This document shows positions 22,781-32,999 of a stretch of 64,000 bases of DNA, in pieces. The number at the start of each line of letters is the position of its first letter. The first letter of the stretch is position 1. Below the pieces are notes generated by a model. That model did no database searches. It was not told where the DNA came from and saw only the letters and a list, made by a program, of their open reading frames with translations. The DNA is from Mesostigma viride (taxonomy: Eukaryota; Streptophyta; Mesostigmatophyceae; Mesostigmatales; Mesostigmataceae), in NCBI GenBank assembly GCA_009746045.1, contig RPFO01000229.1:120001-184000 (forward strand), in the 5' to 3' direction. A program made the position numbers and the translations under genes.

Positions 22781-23830
22781 TAGAGATACGAAATCTGTGG
22801 CTTCAAATCGTTGCCCTGTCGTTCTGGCATCCTAGCCGCGCAAAACGTAAAAAAAACGCGGAAAACACGGCATCATACGGTATAATACGGTATTATACGT
22901 CATTATACGCTAAAACGTATTATAACGTATGAATCATACGCTCAAAGCCAGCGTATTACGTATTATACCGTATTATACCGTATTATACGGCGTATGATCT
23001 CACTCTGATTGGATTGCTCTTTTCGCGGACCTCAACGCCCAGGGACGTGCGTGGCTGTTCTCGCTTTCCTTGCGGAGTGTGGGCTCGGCGTACCTTCGTG
23101 CTCTTCCCATGGCCCCCCCATTCGCCTTGGCTCCCAGCCACTACTCGGTGGCGCTCCGGCACCAGCTATTTGCCCCGCAGCCTCTTGTTCCGGCGCCGGG
23201 CGGCCTTGTGGTAGCTGTGGGGAGCCGCTGGATCCCACGGGGACTCACTACCTTGCCTGCATGGGGGGCCAATAGAATCAGAATTGGTATTTGTATTTGC
23301 ACACTGTCCTCCTGACGGTGGTGCTCGCCATGGTTCGGTCGGTTTTCCCCCACGCGAACATCCGGCGCGAGGATGCGGATGGCGCTGCCTTCTATTCCCC
23401 CATGCAACCACCGGCCTGACATCGTGGTGCTGGACTTTGAGGGGGGTGGCCGGCATCTGCTTATTGACGTTTCGGTGGCGCGGCCCTTTGCGCTCTTAGC
23501 CACGTGGCTGGGGCCTCCCTCACGGCAGGTTACACGGCGGACCGGGCGGAGCGGGCCAAGCTCCTGGCCTACGGCGACGTCGGGCACCATCGTGTGGTGC
23601 CCTTTGTCCTGGAGGAGTTTGGGGCCATGGGGCCCCTGACCTCCGCCTTCTTCGATCAAGGAGTGTTGCCGGCTCCGGGAGGACCGGCTGGACCTGGAGG
23701 GCCGGCGGGCCCCATGGTCGGCACGGACCTGGACGTCATATATTGGCGTCAGCGCTTGTCAGTGGCGCTGACTCGGGCCATGGCTGACATCCATCCTCCG
23801 CCGTACGCGGGCTGATTTTGCAGTGCAGCA

Positions 23831-24245
23831 GGGCTATTAGGTTCCTCCCGTTAGGAGTTTCCATTGGTCTTATCGTAGTATAGAGCTTTGACATGGCTCT
23901 GTATATAGGTTTATAGCTGGGCGTTTGCTTTGATTTGAGTGATTTCACTCTGCTGTAAGTAATTATATTTTTATAATATATATTCATTGAGAATGATAGA
24001 TTACGGATATATATATGCCAAATTTTCCTTATCAAGGAGACAACCTTATGTTGCATGCCCATCTCTGACCTCCGTAATCTATCATTCTCAATGAATATAT
24101 ATTAAAAATATAATTACTTACAGCAGAGTGAAATCACTCAAACCAAAGCAAACGCCCAGCTATAAACCTATATACAGAGCCATGTCAAAGCTCTATACTA
24201 CGATAAGACCAATGGAAACGCCTAACGGGAGGAACCTAAGAGCCC
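23831..24245. repeat. Foldback with ~176-bp arms
   Basis: 23831-24007 and 24071-24245 are near-perfect inverted copies, starting GGGCTATTAGGTTCC and ending GGAACCTAAGAGCCC. The 63-bp spacer contains ATCAAGGAGACAACC at 24031-24045. Arm ends carry a small CCTCCCGTTAGGAG stem-loop. Possibly a MITE-like foldback element. Confidence 0.8.
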
Positions 24246-24389
24246 TGAATGAATATATATGCCAAAAATATGCTATAATCGCAAAAATATGGACGTTTGA
24301 CCCCCCTACCAGCGTGCCAAAGTTGCTAAGAATAGCATTTCAAACTACCTATTGGCAGTATGACTCCAAAATCATCTCCAAATGAAGTG

Positions 24390-24779
24390 TGGTGGGGCTG
24401 CAAACATGCATGCCACCCAAATGCGTCATGTTCAGCATGTCTACCAAGTTTGGATATGATGCCATGTCATTCAGCCATAAACAGTGACGTTTGCAAGCAG
24501 AAAAAGGTGAAAATCACGTTTTTTACATATTATCATGCCATTTACTTCACGTGAATAGTTTGAAATAGGGCTGCAAACATGCATGCCACCCAAATACATC
24601 ATGTTCATCATGTCCACCAACTTTGGACATGATCCCATGTCACTTAGCCATAAGATAGTGACGTTTGCAAGCAGAAAAAAAGGTAAAATTCAGAGCGTTT
24701 ACACATTATCATGCCATTTACTTCAGATTTCTAGTGTATGAATTGGGCTGCAAACATGTATGCAACCCAAATGCATCAT
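24390..24779 (+). repeat. Satellite with ~175-bp period, interrupted by the Copia element
   Basis: Units start GGGCTGCAAACATG at 24395, 24568 and 24745 (periods 173 and 177). The third unit is cut by the LTR element at ATCAT and continues at 35539-35610. Related units occur at 51650-52150. Confidence 0.8.
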
Positions 24780-25158
24780 AGTTATGCAACACGAAGCTTG
24801 GAATGCTCGGGCACTGCCAAATGGCGAGAGTGTGCGTGAACGACGAGACACCTTGGCATTAGGATAATGTGGCACATATACTGCTGGCCAGCCGTCAACT
24901 ATGGCTGGCCAGACTTTGCGTAAGTTAAACTAACTTACTGATCCTGGACGGACTAACCTATCAGTTACAACCTGATCTAGTCAGTCCTAACATGACAACT
25001 ACAGTCCCGGTACTGAGGTACCGGCTCATCACATACTGAGTACAGCCACGTGTCCATGCCACGACTACTCTAGTCCAGCACCGTCCCAGTACCCAATTGG
25101 GCGCCGGCGGTGCTGGCACGTGTCCACTTAGGCTACAGGCGGGAGACTTAGACTAACT
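24780..25158 (-). repeat. 3' LTR of the Copia-like element
   Basis: The same 379 bp as 35160-35538, with two substitutions. Confidence 0.92.
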
Positions 25159-25541
25159 CCCACTTTAAGTTTTCTTTGGGTTTCAACAGAAACACACATA
25201 GCCATCAAATGGACGCAGCCATTCCCAATGCCTTAAAAAACTGTCAGATAACCTACTAGGACCCAAAGGTCACCTCACACATGTACAAGAGATGCATTAA
25301 AAAGGCCCCATGTCTCAAGCATGGTTTCTTAACTGAGTGAGATGGGTGCTCCAGGCCCCAGCATGTCATGGTCATCCAAACAAGTGTCTCACAAAATTTT
25401 ATTCAATAAATAACACATTCATCATGTCCCAACTTTCTAGACCAGTGCTTCTCACTGTCAGAAAACTACCCAGCTGCCACTGCAGCCTTTCAGCTGCAGT
25501 ATTAGGCAGGGGGTCATGGGCTAACATGTACAATGTGCCAG

Positions 25542-26504
25542 TCACTTCAGACTGTAACCAGGGTTCATCAACCCATACAAGACCTGGTATTGTGGTCCTG
25601 CTGCTTGTGGCACCTTGGTCAGTGCATCTGCAGCATTGTCTTTGTCCCTGACGTGGGCTTTAGACTCCAGGTACTTGCATTCCTGTTTTAGCACAATCCA
25701 ATCCAGGTCCGAGTGTACAGCCAAAGGATTGGCAAGGAAAGAGATGATAGATTGAGAGTCAGTCAGCAAATGTGCTTTCACTCCTGCAGAGCTACCAGCC
25801 TGGTGTTGAAGCCAGACCAGCAAGTGATTGAGATACCTTGCATGCAAGACAGAAGATACCACAGCCCTGCATTCAGCTACATTGCTACTCACAGCTTTCC
25901 TCTTGTGCAATCTACTGAACCAGGAGACTAGTGACTTCTTCCCACCTTGGTTATGCAGGAAAAACAATCCAGCCTCTCTGGCTTGAACCTTGGTAACTAC
26001 CCTGGACTCCATTGAACTATCCATCATGCACGTGATGTGAATGGGAGTAAACAGGTCCAGTGAGTGAAGCATCAAAGGTGGACCATCATGCAACAACTGC
26101 TTGATTGCCCGTGCTCCTACCTCCTGTAGTACCTCATCATCTACCCTGCTCACAAAAGCCAGGTGGGGTGCACATGTAGCACATAGCCAACCAAGCTTGC
26201 CTCTAATGGTAGGGCACATGTCAGGGGTGATGTGAACAGGCAGGACATCCAGACAAGACTTAATGTATTCAGCAGAGGCCTGCATGGAACAAACCCAGCT
26301 GCCCTGCTGCTGCAGCAACTCAAGCATCATGCCACAGAACTTGACTGGCTCCTTGCCCAGCTCTAGCTGCTTGCCAATCTCAAAACTGGCAGACACCTGA
26401 GCTATGAAAGCATCCACTGCAGCTCTAGGACCTGAGATTAACTGATCATCCCCATGCCAGACAAACATCATCATTCCATCAGGGTGTGGGATGACAAACA
26501 GCAA
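25542..26504 (-). CDS. Copia-like reverse transcriptase (end) and RNase H
   Basis: It begins with LFVIPHPDGMMMFVWHGDDQLISG, where HGDD replaces the usual YVDD but keeps both catalytic Asp. The connection follows, then RNase H with MMDSSMES, AECRAVVSS and LLTDSQSII (Asp, Glu, Asp) and the Copia-typical end DNAADALTK. About 320 residues. It is one frame off the preceding RT part (26471-26875), so the pol frame is broken near 26500. Confidence 0.85.
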   Translation of the reverse strand: MLFVIPHPDGMMMFVWHGDDQLISGPRAAVDAFIAQVSASFEIGKQLELGKEPVKFCGMMLELLQQQGSWVCSMQASAEYIKSCLDVLPVHITPDMCPTIRGKLGWLCATCAPHLAFVSRVDDEVLQEVGARAIKQLLHDGPPLMLHSLDLFTPIHITCMMDSSMESRVVTKVQAREAGLFFLHNQGGKKSLVSWFSRLHKRKAVSSNVAECRAVVSSVLHARYLNHLLVWLQHQAGSSAGVKAHLLTDSQSIISFLANPLAVHSDLDWIVLKQECKYLESKAHVRDKDNAADALTKVPQAAGPQYQVLYGLMNPGYSLK

Positions 26505-26875
26505 GGGTCAATGTCATCATAGGTGGCCCCTAGCTTCATGAATACCTCCTGTGCAGACAGCCTAAAAATTTTTGGAGCTGACTGCAACCCTTCAACCCCC
26601 AGGTTTGGCCTCAACAAGGGTTGAACAATATCCCTGTGCCACACCTTAGGAGTATTCACCACGTATACCTGACCTCTCCAGACCTGCTGTGCTATGGCAG
26701 GGTCCCCCTTTAGAAAGGCTCTTTTGATATCTGTGGCTTTACACACATAATCCTTCCCTGTATTAAGCTGATGCAAAAACAAGGAAAGCAACACCTTGAG
26801 AGACGTTTGCTGAATACCAGGAGTATAAAGCTCAGCCTCTGTCAGCTCTGTAGAGCCCCTGAACTCAGTACACAT
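26471..26875 (-). CDS. Copia-like reverse transcriptase, fingers/palm part
   Basis: It contains KATDIKRAFLKGDP, the first catalytic Asp block of Copia RT (D-x-KRAFL-x-GD). Upstream, the RT start (KLRLKFVCKHKPQADGG ... HAR) lies at the end of the 26842-28920 frame and is one base out of register near 26870. Confidence 0.8.
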   Translation of the reverse strand: MCTEFRGSTELTEAELYTPGIQQTSLKVLLSLFLHQLNTGKDYVCKATDIKRAFLKGDPAIAQQVWRGQVYVVNTPKVWHRDIVQPLLRPNLGVEGLQSAPKIFRLSAQEVFMKLGATYDDIDPCCLSSHTLME

Positions 26876-28920
26876 GGCCTAGCATGGAAAATGGGTGGTC
26901 CCCCATCAGCCTGAGGTTTATGCTTGCACACAAACTTTAACCTTAGCTTCTTGGCTCCAGCTGGCATAGCATCAAGAGGAGTCACAGGTGGTGTGTGTGT
27001 GGGACTACGTGCATCTGGAACAACCCACTCCTCCCTGGCTTTGGTAAAAGCCTCCAGCCACTTAAGAAACCCAATCTGCGTCTGGCAGTCCCGTACAATA
27101 TCATCATAGGACAGGGGAGACATGGATGCAACATCCCATCTACCAAGCCCAAACGCTGAAGGGTGTAGCTTTTGAGAGTGTATGAGGTCCTCCACACACG
27201 GTTCCTGACCTGGGAGGTACTTGGGCTTAACTGCATTGATGGCAGCATCCAACCCAGTGCTAATCTGGCTCAAAGGGATTTTAAAATGATCTAGAGGCAC
27301 CTGTCCTACCCCTGCCACACTCAACCTCCCAGCTGAGATGACAACACCAGGGTAAGATACAAAAGGTTCCCCTAACAGGGCATTCCCTGAGTAGCCCTCA
27401 ACCACCTGAAATGGAGTGGGCATACCCAAGATTTGAATGCTCACCTGACCTTTGACCTGCATTTTGGTTTTGCCTGAAAAATCTGACACTCTAGCCCATG
27501 GTGAGGCCTTCATTTTCAGACCAGATACAGCTGCTGCACTGATGATACTCACCTGTGCTTGGGTGTCTACAGCCAAAATACTAGGATCTTGACCTGCATC
27601 CCCTACAGCATTGACCTGTGCTGTACCTGTTGCCACAACTGCTTTAGTGTTGTGTGCCTTGTGCAAGGCCTTAAGAATCTCAGCAAATGACTTCCTGGGA
27701 ACGACAGGATCTGCTCTATTTTGTGACTCCTCCAGGTGTGAGGGAGGTGCTACCTGCTGCTCACCCTGTGCACCGTCCTCCTGCCCAGGTGGACTATTGG
27801 GTTGTAGTGGGGCTGCACTACTGAGGAACACAGGAGCTTCTACTGTGGTGCTAGTGCTTGCATCAATGACGTCCTTAGCCAATTCATTGGGTGAGATCAA
27901 TCCACCAGACTCCTGCTCTGAATCCATGTCCAAGAATTCTACCCCTGACACGTCTGCCAGTGGTGGGTAATAAAGCTTGAGTCTATGCTTGCTGACCACA
28001 CGCTCTCTGTCATGTTGTATAGTGACTGCAGTCCCTTCTTCATGAATTTTGGTGACTACAGCTGGACCGTGCCATCTGGCAGAGTGTGCTCTTCCTCTGT
28101 CACCCTCTCTGAAAAACAACACATGGTCCCCCACTTCAAACACAGGCCTGGCATTATTTTTGTCTTTCTTTGCCAGCAACTTGGCTAAGTGCTGCCTTTG
28201 TGTGTTGTAGTGAGTGTGTACCTCTGAAGCATAGCTGCCTGACTGAAGGCCAGTTGGGGTGATTTCCCCAAAAGGTGAGGACATTATTGGTTTGGCGTTT
28301 AGCTGGGTAGTCACCCCTGCTGCCCAAGATGCCCTGTCAGCATAGCTACCAGAGTCAGCCAACCTGGATGGCATTTTTCTTATCACATCCCTGATGGCTC
28401 TCATGGTACGTTCTACCAACCCCTGACGTTCATGATCTTGAGCCCCAGACACTTCTATCTTGGGCAGGTCATTCCTGTCCTGGATGCAGAGAAACTGCTG
28501 ATCCAGCATTACTTTTTCAATGGGGTGAAAACGTGCCAAGGCTATCTGTAAAGCTCTGTGCAGCTGCTCTTTATCCATCCCAGGCAGGGGCTCCACTACC
28601 ACAAACCTTGACCAGGCATCCTTTATGACTAGGTAGTATACCGTGTCCTTCACCACGTGTATAACATCCCCAACCAGTTTGCCTCTAGCCAGTGGTGGTG
28701 TGGCCACATGCCATTTTCTGGGCTTAGGAGCATATAGCTGACATTGCTCACAGTGCTTACGTACGTGCCTGCACATCTGTTCCAGATCATGGCCTTGTAT
28801 TTTATTGGCTAGCCTTTCAGCCACAGCCTCATGGCCCATAACCTTGTGCAGTTGCTCTGCTAGAGCACCATACGTGATTACCTTTTCTGCTGCTGCACTA
28901 AGGGAGCTATGGTGGGTCAC
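26842..28920 (-). CDS. Copia-like integrase with protease-like domain after it
   Basis: About 690 residues. Near the N-terminus is the HHCC zinc site (H-x4-H-x26-C-x2-C, with CEQC). A DDE-type core follows: GDVIHVVKD, VMLDQQFLC, then GLVERTMRAIRD. The second Asp to Glu spacing is about 29, shorter than the usual 35. A GDHVLFF...RWHGPAVV SH3-like tail comes next, then an acidic Pro/Ser-rich linker. After that is a retropepsin-like stretch, SILAVDTQAQVSII ... ALLGEPF, where the catalytic DTG reads DTQ. The frame ends at the RT entry. In known Copia elements the protease precedes the integrase, so this order is odd. Confidence 0.8.
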   Translation of the reverse strand: MTHHSSLSAAAEKVITYGALAEQLHKVMGHEAVAERLANKIQGHDLEQMCRHVRKHCEQCQLYAPKPRKWHVATPPLARGKLVGDVIHVVKDTVYYLVIKDAWSRFVVVEPLPGMDKEQLHRALQIALARFHPIEKVMLDQQFLCIQDRNDLPKIEVSGAQDHERQGLVERTMRAIRDVIRKMPSRLADSGSYADRASWAAGVTTQLNAKPIMSSPFGEITPTGLQSGSYASEVHTHYNTQRQHLAKLLAKKDKNNARPVFEVGDHVLFFREGDRGRAHSARWHGPAVVTKIHEEGTAVTIQHDRERVVSKHRLKLYYPPLADVSGVEFLDMDSEQESGGLISPNELAKDVIDASTSTTVEAPVFLSSAAPLQPNSPPGQEDGAQGEQQVAPPSHLEESQNRADPVVPRKSFAEILKALHKAHNTKAVVATGTAQVNAVGDAGQDPSILAVDTQAQVSIISAAAVSGLKMKASPWARVSDFSGKTKMQVKGQVSIQILGMPTPFQVVEGYSGNALLGEPFVSYPGVVISAGRLSVAGVGQVPLDHFKIPLSQISTGLDAAINAVKPKYLPGQEPCVEDLIHSQKLHPSAFGLGRWDVASMSPLSYDDIVRDCQTQIGFLKWLEAFTKAREEWVVPDARSPTHTPPVTPLDAMPAGAKKLRLKFVCKHKPQADGGPPIFHARPCVLSSGALQS

Positions 28921-29271
28921 GCATCATGTGTGACAGTGTCATGTCATATGCCACTTCCCAATCCACATCATCACACTCAGGCAACACTTGGCAGACAGAA
29001 GGTAACAGGAAACCATTTGTGAAAAATGGTGAGGGTAGCTTACAGGTGTCACCCTGGTCTGCCGCCCCCGCGCGGTTGTAGCGCCCTGGCGTGTCTTGTT
29101 GTGCCTGGGTGCCGTGCAGCGCGCTCCTGCTGCAATGGGGTGACGTGTTTTCCAGCATCCAGGACAAACATCAACGTCAGAACCATAGTCGGGTTTGCCT
29201 TTCCAGCAGTCATCTTTTAGGTGCCCCTTACAAAGGCACCTAGTGCAATGCTTGGTGGGGTCATGAGGCAA
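28907..29271 (-). CDS. Gag nucleocapsid zinc knuckles
   Basis: HCTRCLCKGHLKDDC is a CCHC knuckle (C-x2-C-x3-GH-x4-C). A second Cys/His cluster, CPGCWKTRHPIAAGARC, follows. A neighbouring frame (LPSPFFTNGFLLPSVCQVLP) leads toward the integrase, so the frame changes near 29060 and again near 28915. It would bind and package element RNA. Confidence 0.7.
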
Positions 29272-29744
29272 CCTCTTGTCCCCCCTGCTGGCTTAGCACC
29301 CCCTGGCTTGCTAGCTCCCCCACTTTGTTTTCTGTTTTTATTGTTATTGTTCTTTCCCCCCCCTTGTTTCCACCTCCCCCACTTTTGTTGTTTTTGTTTT
29401 TATCCCCCCCCATTACCGCCTTTACCTGGGCTACCAGCGACTGCATCTGCTTCTTGGAGAGCCCCGTACCTGAGGCTTCCTCCCCCTTTACCTGCTTCAC
29501 CTTTCCTTCCTTGGCTGCAGCAGCAAACGGCTCTAGGCATTGCTGCACATAGGCCATTGCCTTCCTAAAGTCCTCCCACTTATCCTTTAGACCTGCCAGG
29601 ATTACTGACAGGGTGGTGGGGTCCAGTTCTGCCTTTTGTAGCCATAGGTGTACTAGGTACTTGGCATTGAGCTTCTTCAGCTCCTCATCTCCCTCTATGT
29701 ACATGACATATTTTTTGTTGTCACTCACATACACTAGGAACTCG

Positions 29745-30050
29745 GGGGTGGTAAATTTACCACTTTTTATCACTTTTTACCACCTTTTTACCACCTCGAG
29801 GTGGTAAAAGAGGTCTAAGGGTGGTAAAAAGTGATAAAAAGTGATAAAAAGTGATAAAAAGTGATAAAAAGTGGTAAAAAAGTGGGTATATTTTACCACT
29901 TTTTACCACTTTGTGGTAAAAAGTGGTAAAGTGGTGGTAAAAGGCTTGTGCAAGTGGTAAAAAGTGATAAAAAGTGGTAAAACCGAAGAAGTGATAAAAA
30001 GTGGTAAAAAATACCACATGAGCATGCACACAAGTGGTAAAAACACAAGT
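29745..30050. repeat. Left subterminal GTGRTAAAAA array
   Basis: Roughly 15-20 copies of a 10-11-bp GTGGTAAAAA or GTGATAAAAA unit, mostly direct with a few inverted. Likely transposase-binding sites. Confidence 0.8.
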
Positions 30051-30317
30051 GCTAAACCGACAAAAATGTCAGGCGTAAAACGACAAGAAAAGCATCTTTA
30101 TTCATTCAATCATCAAAATATTGGCATGGTTGTCAGGTGAACCTGCTACATATGGTGTTTGTCAACCGTAGGAGACTTCTTGCGCCTGCGCCTGCCCCAA
30201 CAGTATACCACGAGAAAAATCATGAGCTTTATTTCATTAAGTCATTAATGTGAAAAAAAACTCAGCACCACTAAGGTGCATTATAGGGTTATCATACAAT
30301 ATAGCCAATGTACCATC
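30051..30317. other. AT-rich interior of the TA transposon
   Basis: No coding region or known repeat recognised. Confidence 0.4.
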
Positions 30318-30620
30318 AAAGCCGCGAGCCACGAGGTAGCCATGGCTGACAGCGGAGATCATAACTTTCTCGTTTGGGCACCGAAATCGGCTGTGAACAT
30401 CACAATCGCTTCGTCTTTCTAAGACGCACACGCTGATATAATTTTCCGAAGCTATTGCGCAATATGTGATGAGCAAACGCTCCTCGACACAGGCAGCCTG
30501 GCGGCTGCGCTAAGCCCTGAAAATACGTCTGCAGCTCCGGCTGCAGCCTCGCCCTCAGGTCCGGAAGGCAGTGGTGACACTAGTCGGGCACTGGTGGTCG
30601 CCCAGAGCCCTCATTTGATG
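30318..30620 (+). mobile_element. 5' leader fragment of an ORF1-only element
   Basis: It matches 48000-48290: GCCACGAGGTAGCCATGGCT, then CATCACAATCGCTTCGTCTT and the first ORF1 codons (about 30470-30610), with frame breaks. It lies inside the TA transposon. Confidence 0.75.
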
Positions 30621-30704
30621 CCCAGCACGTTGAACGCGTTGTGTCGGCACAGCGACCCCCCCTGCATTCAAACAAAGGCACACCGATAACCAAGAAAAGA
30701 CTAT

Positions 30705-31010
30705 GCAAATGTGTAGCCTTGTTCATTGAAATTATGGCTGGCTTACGCAAAGAGCGACTGTAAGATGACCTATACAGTGGGGCCGGAAACAGGTTGCTTG
30801 ATGAGGACGTTAATCGGGCTTCGCTGGCCGGGAGTGTCTAGTGGTGAGAACCATTGCAGCGATCGCTTTCCCACCATTTACGAGGAAATAACCGCAAATG
30901 AAAAACCACTGAAACGGTCTAGCTAGTCAGTCATTACATTAGCCATATGCCATGCATGTTTCCAAACGTCCAAGAACTGCACACGGTGCAAATGCAAAAA
31001 TCCGGAGGAC
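30705..31010 (+). repeat. Dispersed repeat R, copy 3 (3' part)
   Basis: Close match to 20620-20915 (GTAGCCTTGTTCATTGAAATTATGG ... CACGGTGCAAATGC). The initial R segment is absent. Confidence 0.75.
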
Positions 31011-31084
31011 ACGACTTCATTGCTTCATATTTGTATGCAGAAGAATAAATAAGTGACATGCATTAAGGGCCCGCCTGCATAAAG

Positions 31085-31245
31085 GGCCTGCAGTCTGATT
31101 CGGGCCCAACGGCAGCACCGCCATAGAAGATAAGGGCCGGCAGTCTGATTCGGGCCCAACGGCAGCACCGCCATAGAAGATAAGGGCCCGCAGTCTGATG
31201 CGGGCCCCACGGCACCACCGCCATAGCAGAACTCGAAGGGGTCGT
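31085..31245. repeat. 53-bp tandem repeat
   Basis: Three copies of a unit with core GCAGTCTGATTCGGGCCCAA and CGCCATAGAAGATAAGGGCC. Confidence 0.8.
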
Positions 31246-31609
31246 GGTGCGCGTGAAAGGTAATGTATGCCCTTTGTCGGTAGGTACCGTTGGGGTCAAA
31301 TTGGGTGCCCCCAAAATCGGGCCGACGCGTCAAAAGACTGAGGCCGTCGATGAGTGCCATCGTGCGGCTTGGGTAACTTCTGTTGGAAAACTTCAGGTAA
31401 GTTAACTTAATGCAAACCACTGGTCGCCCGCGTCGGGAACCGGCCCAACGGCTCTCCCGCAAAAAATTACGCGGCATACTGCATAAGTCGTCGGATCGTT
31501 ACATTTCGACGGTCAAGATTTCATGATGAGGTTTGCGTTCAATTTGCCGCAGTTTGCAACCCAGAGAAAGTAGTCGTTGGACTCGTTGCCCACGATGAAA
31601 CACAAACAA

Positions 31610-31818
31610 GCAAGCTGTTTCCGGCCCCACCGTCTAGGTCATCTAGTCGCTCTTCACGTCAGCCGGCCATTATTTCGCATGTAAGGCTACACATTTCCAT
31701 CTCCATTCATATTCATAATCCTGCACGGCTCGACAGCGCGGACAAGATAACGGCAGGCTCGAGCTACCATGGTCCGGATTCTCCCGATTTCTGACCTGCG
31801 CTGGTTGTCTCCTTGATA
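31610..31818 (-). repeat. Dispersed repeat R, copy 4 (reverse)
   Basis: The reverse complement begins ATCAAGGAGACAACC then AGCGCAGGTCAGAAATCGGG and carries the MVARACRYLVR open stretch. It ends in the GACCTAGACGGTGGGGCCGG block. Confidence 0.75.
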
Positions 31819-32699
31819 TTGGCAAAACTCTCCGGTAAGAGGTTTTTCGCAGTTTGGCTGTTTCGAAACGTTACTTAAGTGAGATGCCTTCGGATCAGGA
31901 GACTCACACAGCCGCGACATCATGCCAAAGGTCCTATGTTCGATCCCTTGCTGGTAGCTTCTGAGCTTTCTTATTTTCTCTGTTCCGCGGAATCTCAGAT
32001 TTGGGCCGCTAGCGTTTTCACGTTTGTTGCTTTCTGATCCGACGACAACGTTGTGGCTTGCTCGTGTGACATCTGGCGCATGGTGTGATTCATGTGTATG
32101 GGCTGCTTTGCCATAAGAGTGAGTGTTGGGTCTTAAATCGTATTCTACACATTTGCTGCATGGACCGTTAGGTGCTGGTGAGCTCTTCCTTGTAGAATTG
32201 TGATGTCTATGTCAAGGATCTGATATCTTTTTGTTCTCTTGCATATTGTGTCGCGGCTTGCTTGGATTCTTGCAGGCACCACGGGAATGAAATGGGAGCG
32301 GTCAGCATGATGCCCTAGCAAGCGACCAGCTTCGTTAACCACTAGCTGCCATCGTATAAGATGAAAGGCAATGACGGATGTGTCATAAAGCCATAACAGT
32401 GTTGTATAGATGATTCATTAAATGATCAATGGTTACAATTTCAGAACAGCCTCTGAATGGCTAGTATGAATCGATAGGTTCTTGACGGCTATAAACATTT
32501 ATTATTTAAACATTTTAATGAAGCGATTTTGATTGCCCTGATTTGACCAGTGCTGTTGATTCACGTCCTGTTTTTTGAGATTTTTCTCACGTTTTCTCCT
32601 TTTCTCACCTTTTTTGGGTCATCTCACCCGGGCGAGAAACGTGTTTTCTCACCCATTCTCAAAGCCGAGTTCCTAGTGAGATCTATCTGCGTTTTTTCC
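31819..32699. other. AT-rich transposon interior, nothing recognised
   Basis: No supported gene. TTTCTCACC-like runs occur at 32580-32670. Confidence 0.4.
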
Positions 32700-32999
32700 C
32701 TCCATATTTTTTACCATTTTTACCACCGATTTTTTCACCTCCATGGTGGTAATTTTTTACCACCTGTTTTCACCCTCGTTTTTACCACCTGGTGGTATTT
32801 TTTTACCACGATGGCGGTCAGGTGGTAAAATGGAGGTGGTAAAGGCTTTTACCACCCCCTGTTTTACCACCTTTTACCACCTGTTTTACCCCTTTTTTAC
32901 CACTTTTTATCACTTTTTATCACTTTTTATCACTTTTTACCACCGGGTGATATAGATTTTACCACTTTTTACCACTTATATCACCCCCGAGTTCCTAGT
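32700..32999. repeat. Right subterminal TTTTTAYCAC array
   Basis: The mirror of the left array: many TTTTTACCAC and TTTTTATCAC units running up to the terminal inverted repeat. Confidence 0.8.

Larger units (their letters stand above)
21257..23007. mobile_element. 1.75-kb TIR transposon, hAT-like
   Basis: The ends are CAGAGTGAGATCGTACG and the inverted CAGAGTGAGATCATACG, 17 bp with one mismatch. They are flanked by the 8-bp direct repeat ATTGGATT (21249-21256, 23008-23015). An 8-bp duplication and a CAG start fit the hAT superfamily. Both subterminal regions hold clusters of GTATAATACGG-type motifs (21300-21350 and 22860-22990), probable transposase sites. No hAT transposase is recognised, so it is probably non-autonomous. 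Confidence 0.85.
20951..23815 (+). pseudogene. Reverse-transcriptase C-terminal region, split by a TIR element
   Basis: Segments 20951-21256 and 23016-23815 join in frame as ...HTADWIALFADLNAQGRAWL... once the 21257-23007 element and one duplication copy are removed. Downstream frames give a zinc-binding pattern CGSCGEPLDPTGTHYLAC, then RPDIVVLDFEGGGRHLLIDVSV, then YTADRAERAKLLAYGDVG and VVPFVLEEFGAMGP. This resembles the C-terminal region of algal and plant LINE-like reverse transcriptases, with a PD-(D/E)XK-like core. No palm domain remains. At least three frameshifts or stops are present downstream, for example near 23280, 23410 and 23505. Confidence 0.65.

Noticed and set aside
31025-31477. 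Minus-strand frame over the 53-bp repeat
   Set aside because: Mostly a translated tandem repeat; the remaining segment (RTMALIDGLSLLTRRPDF) matches nothing I know.
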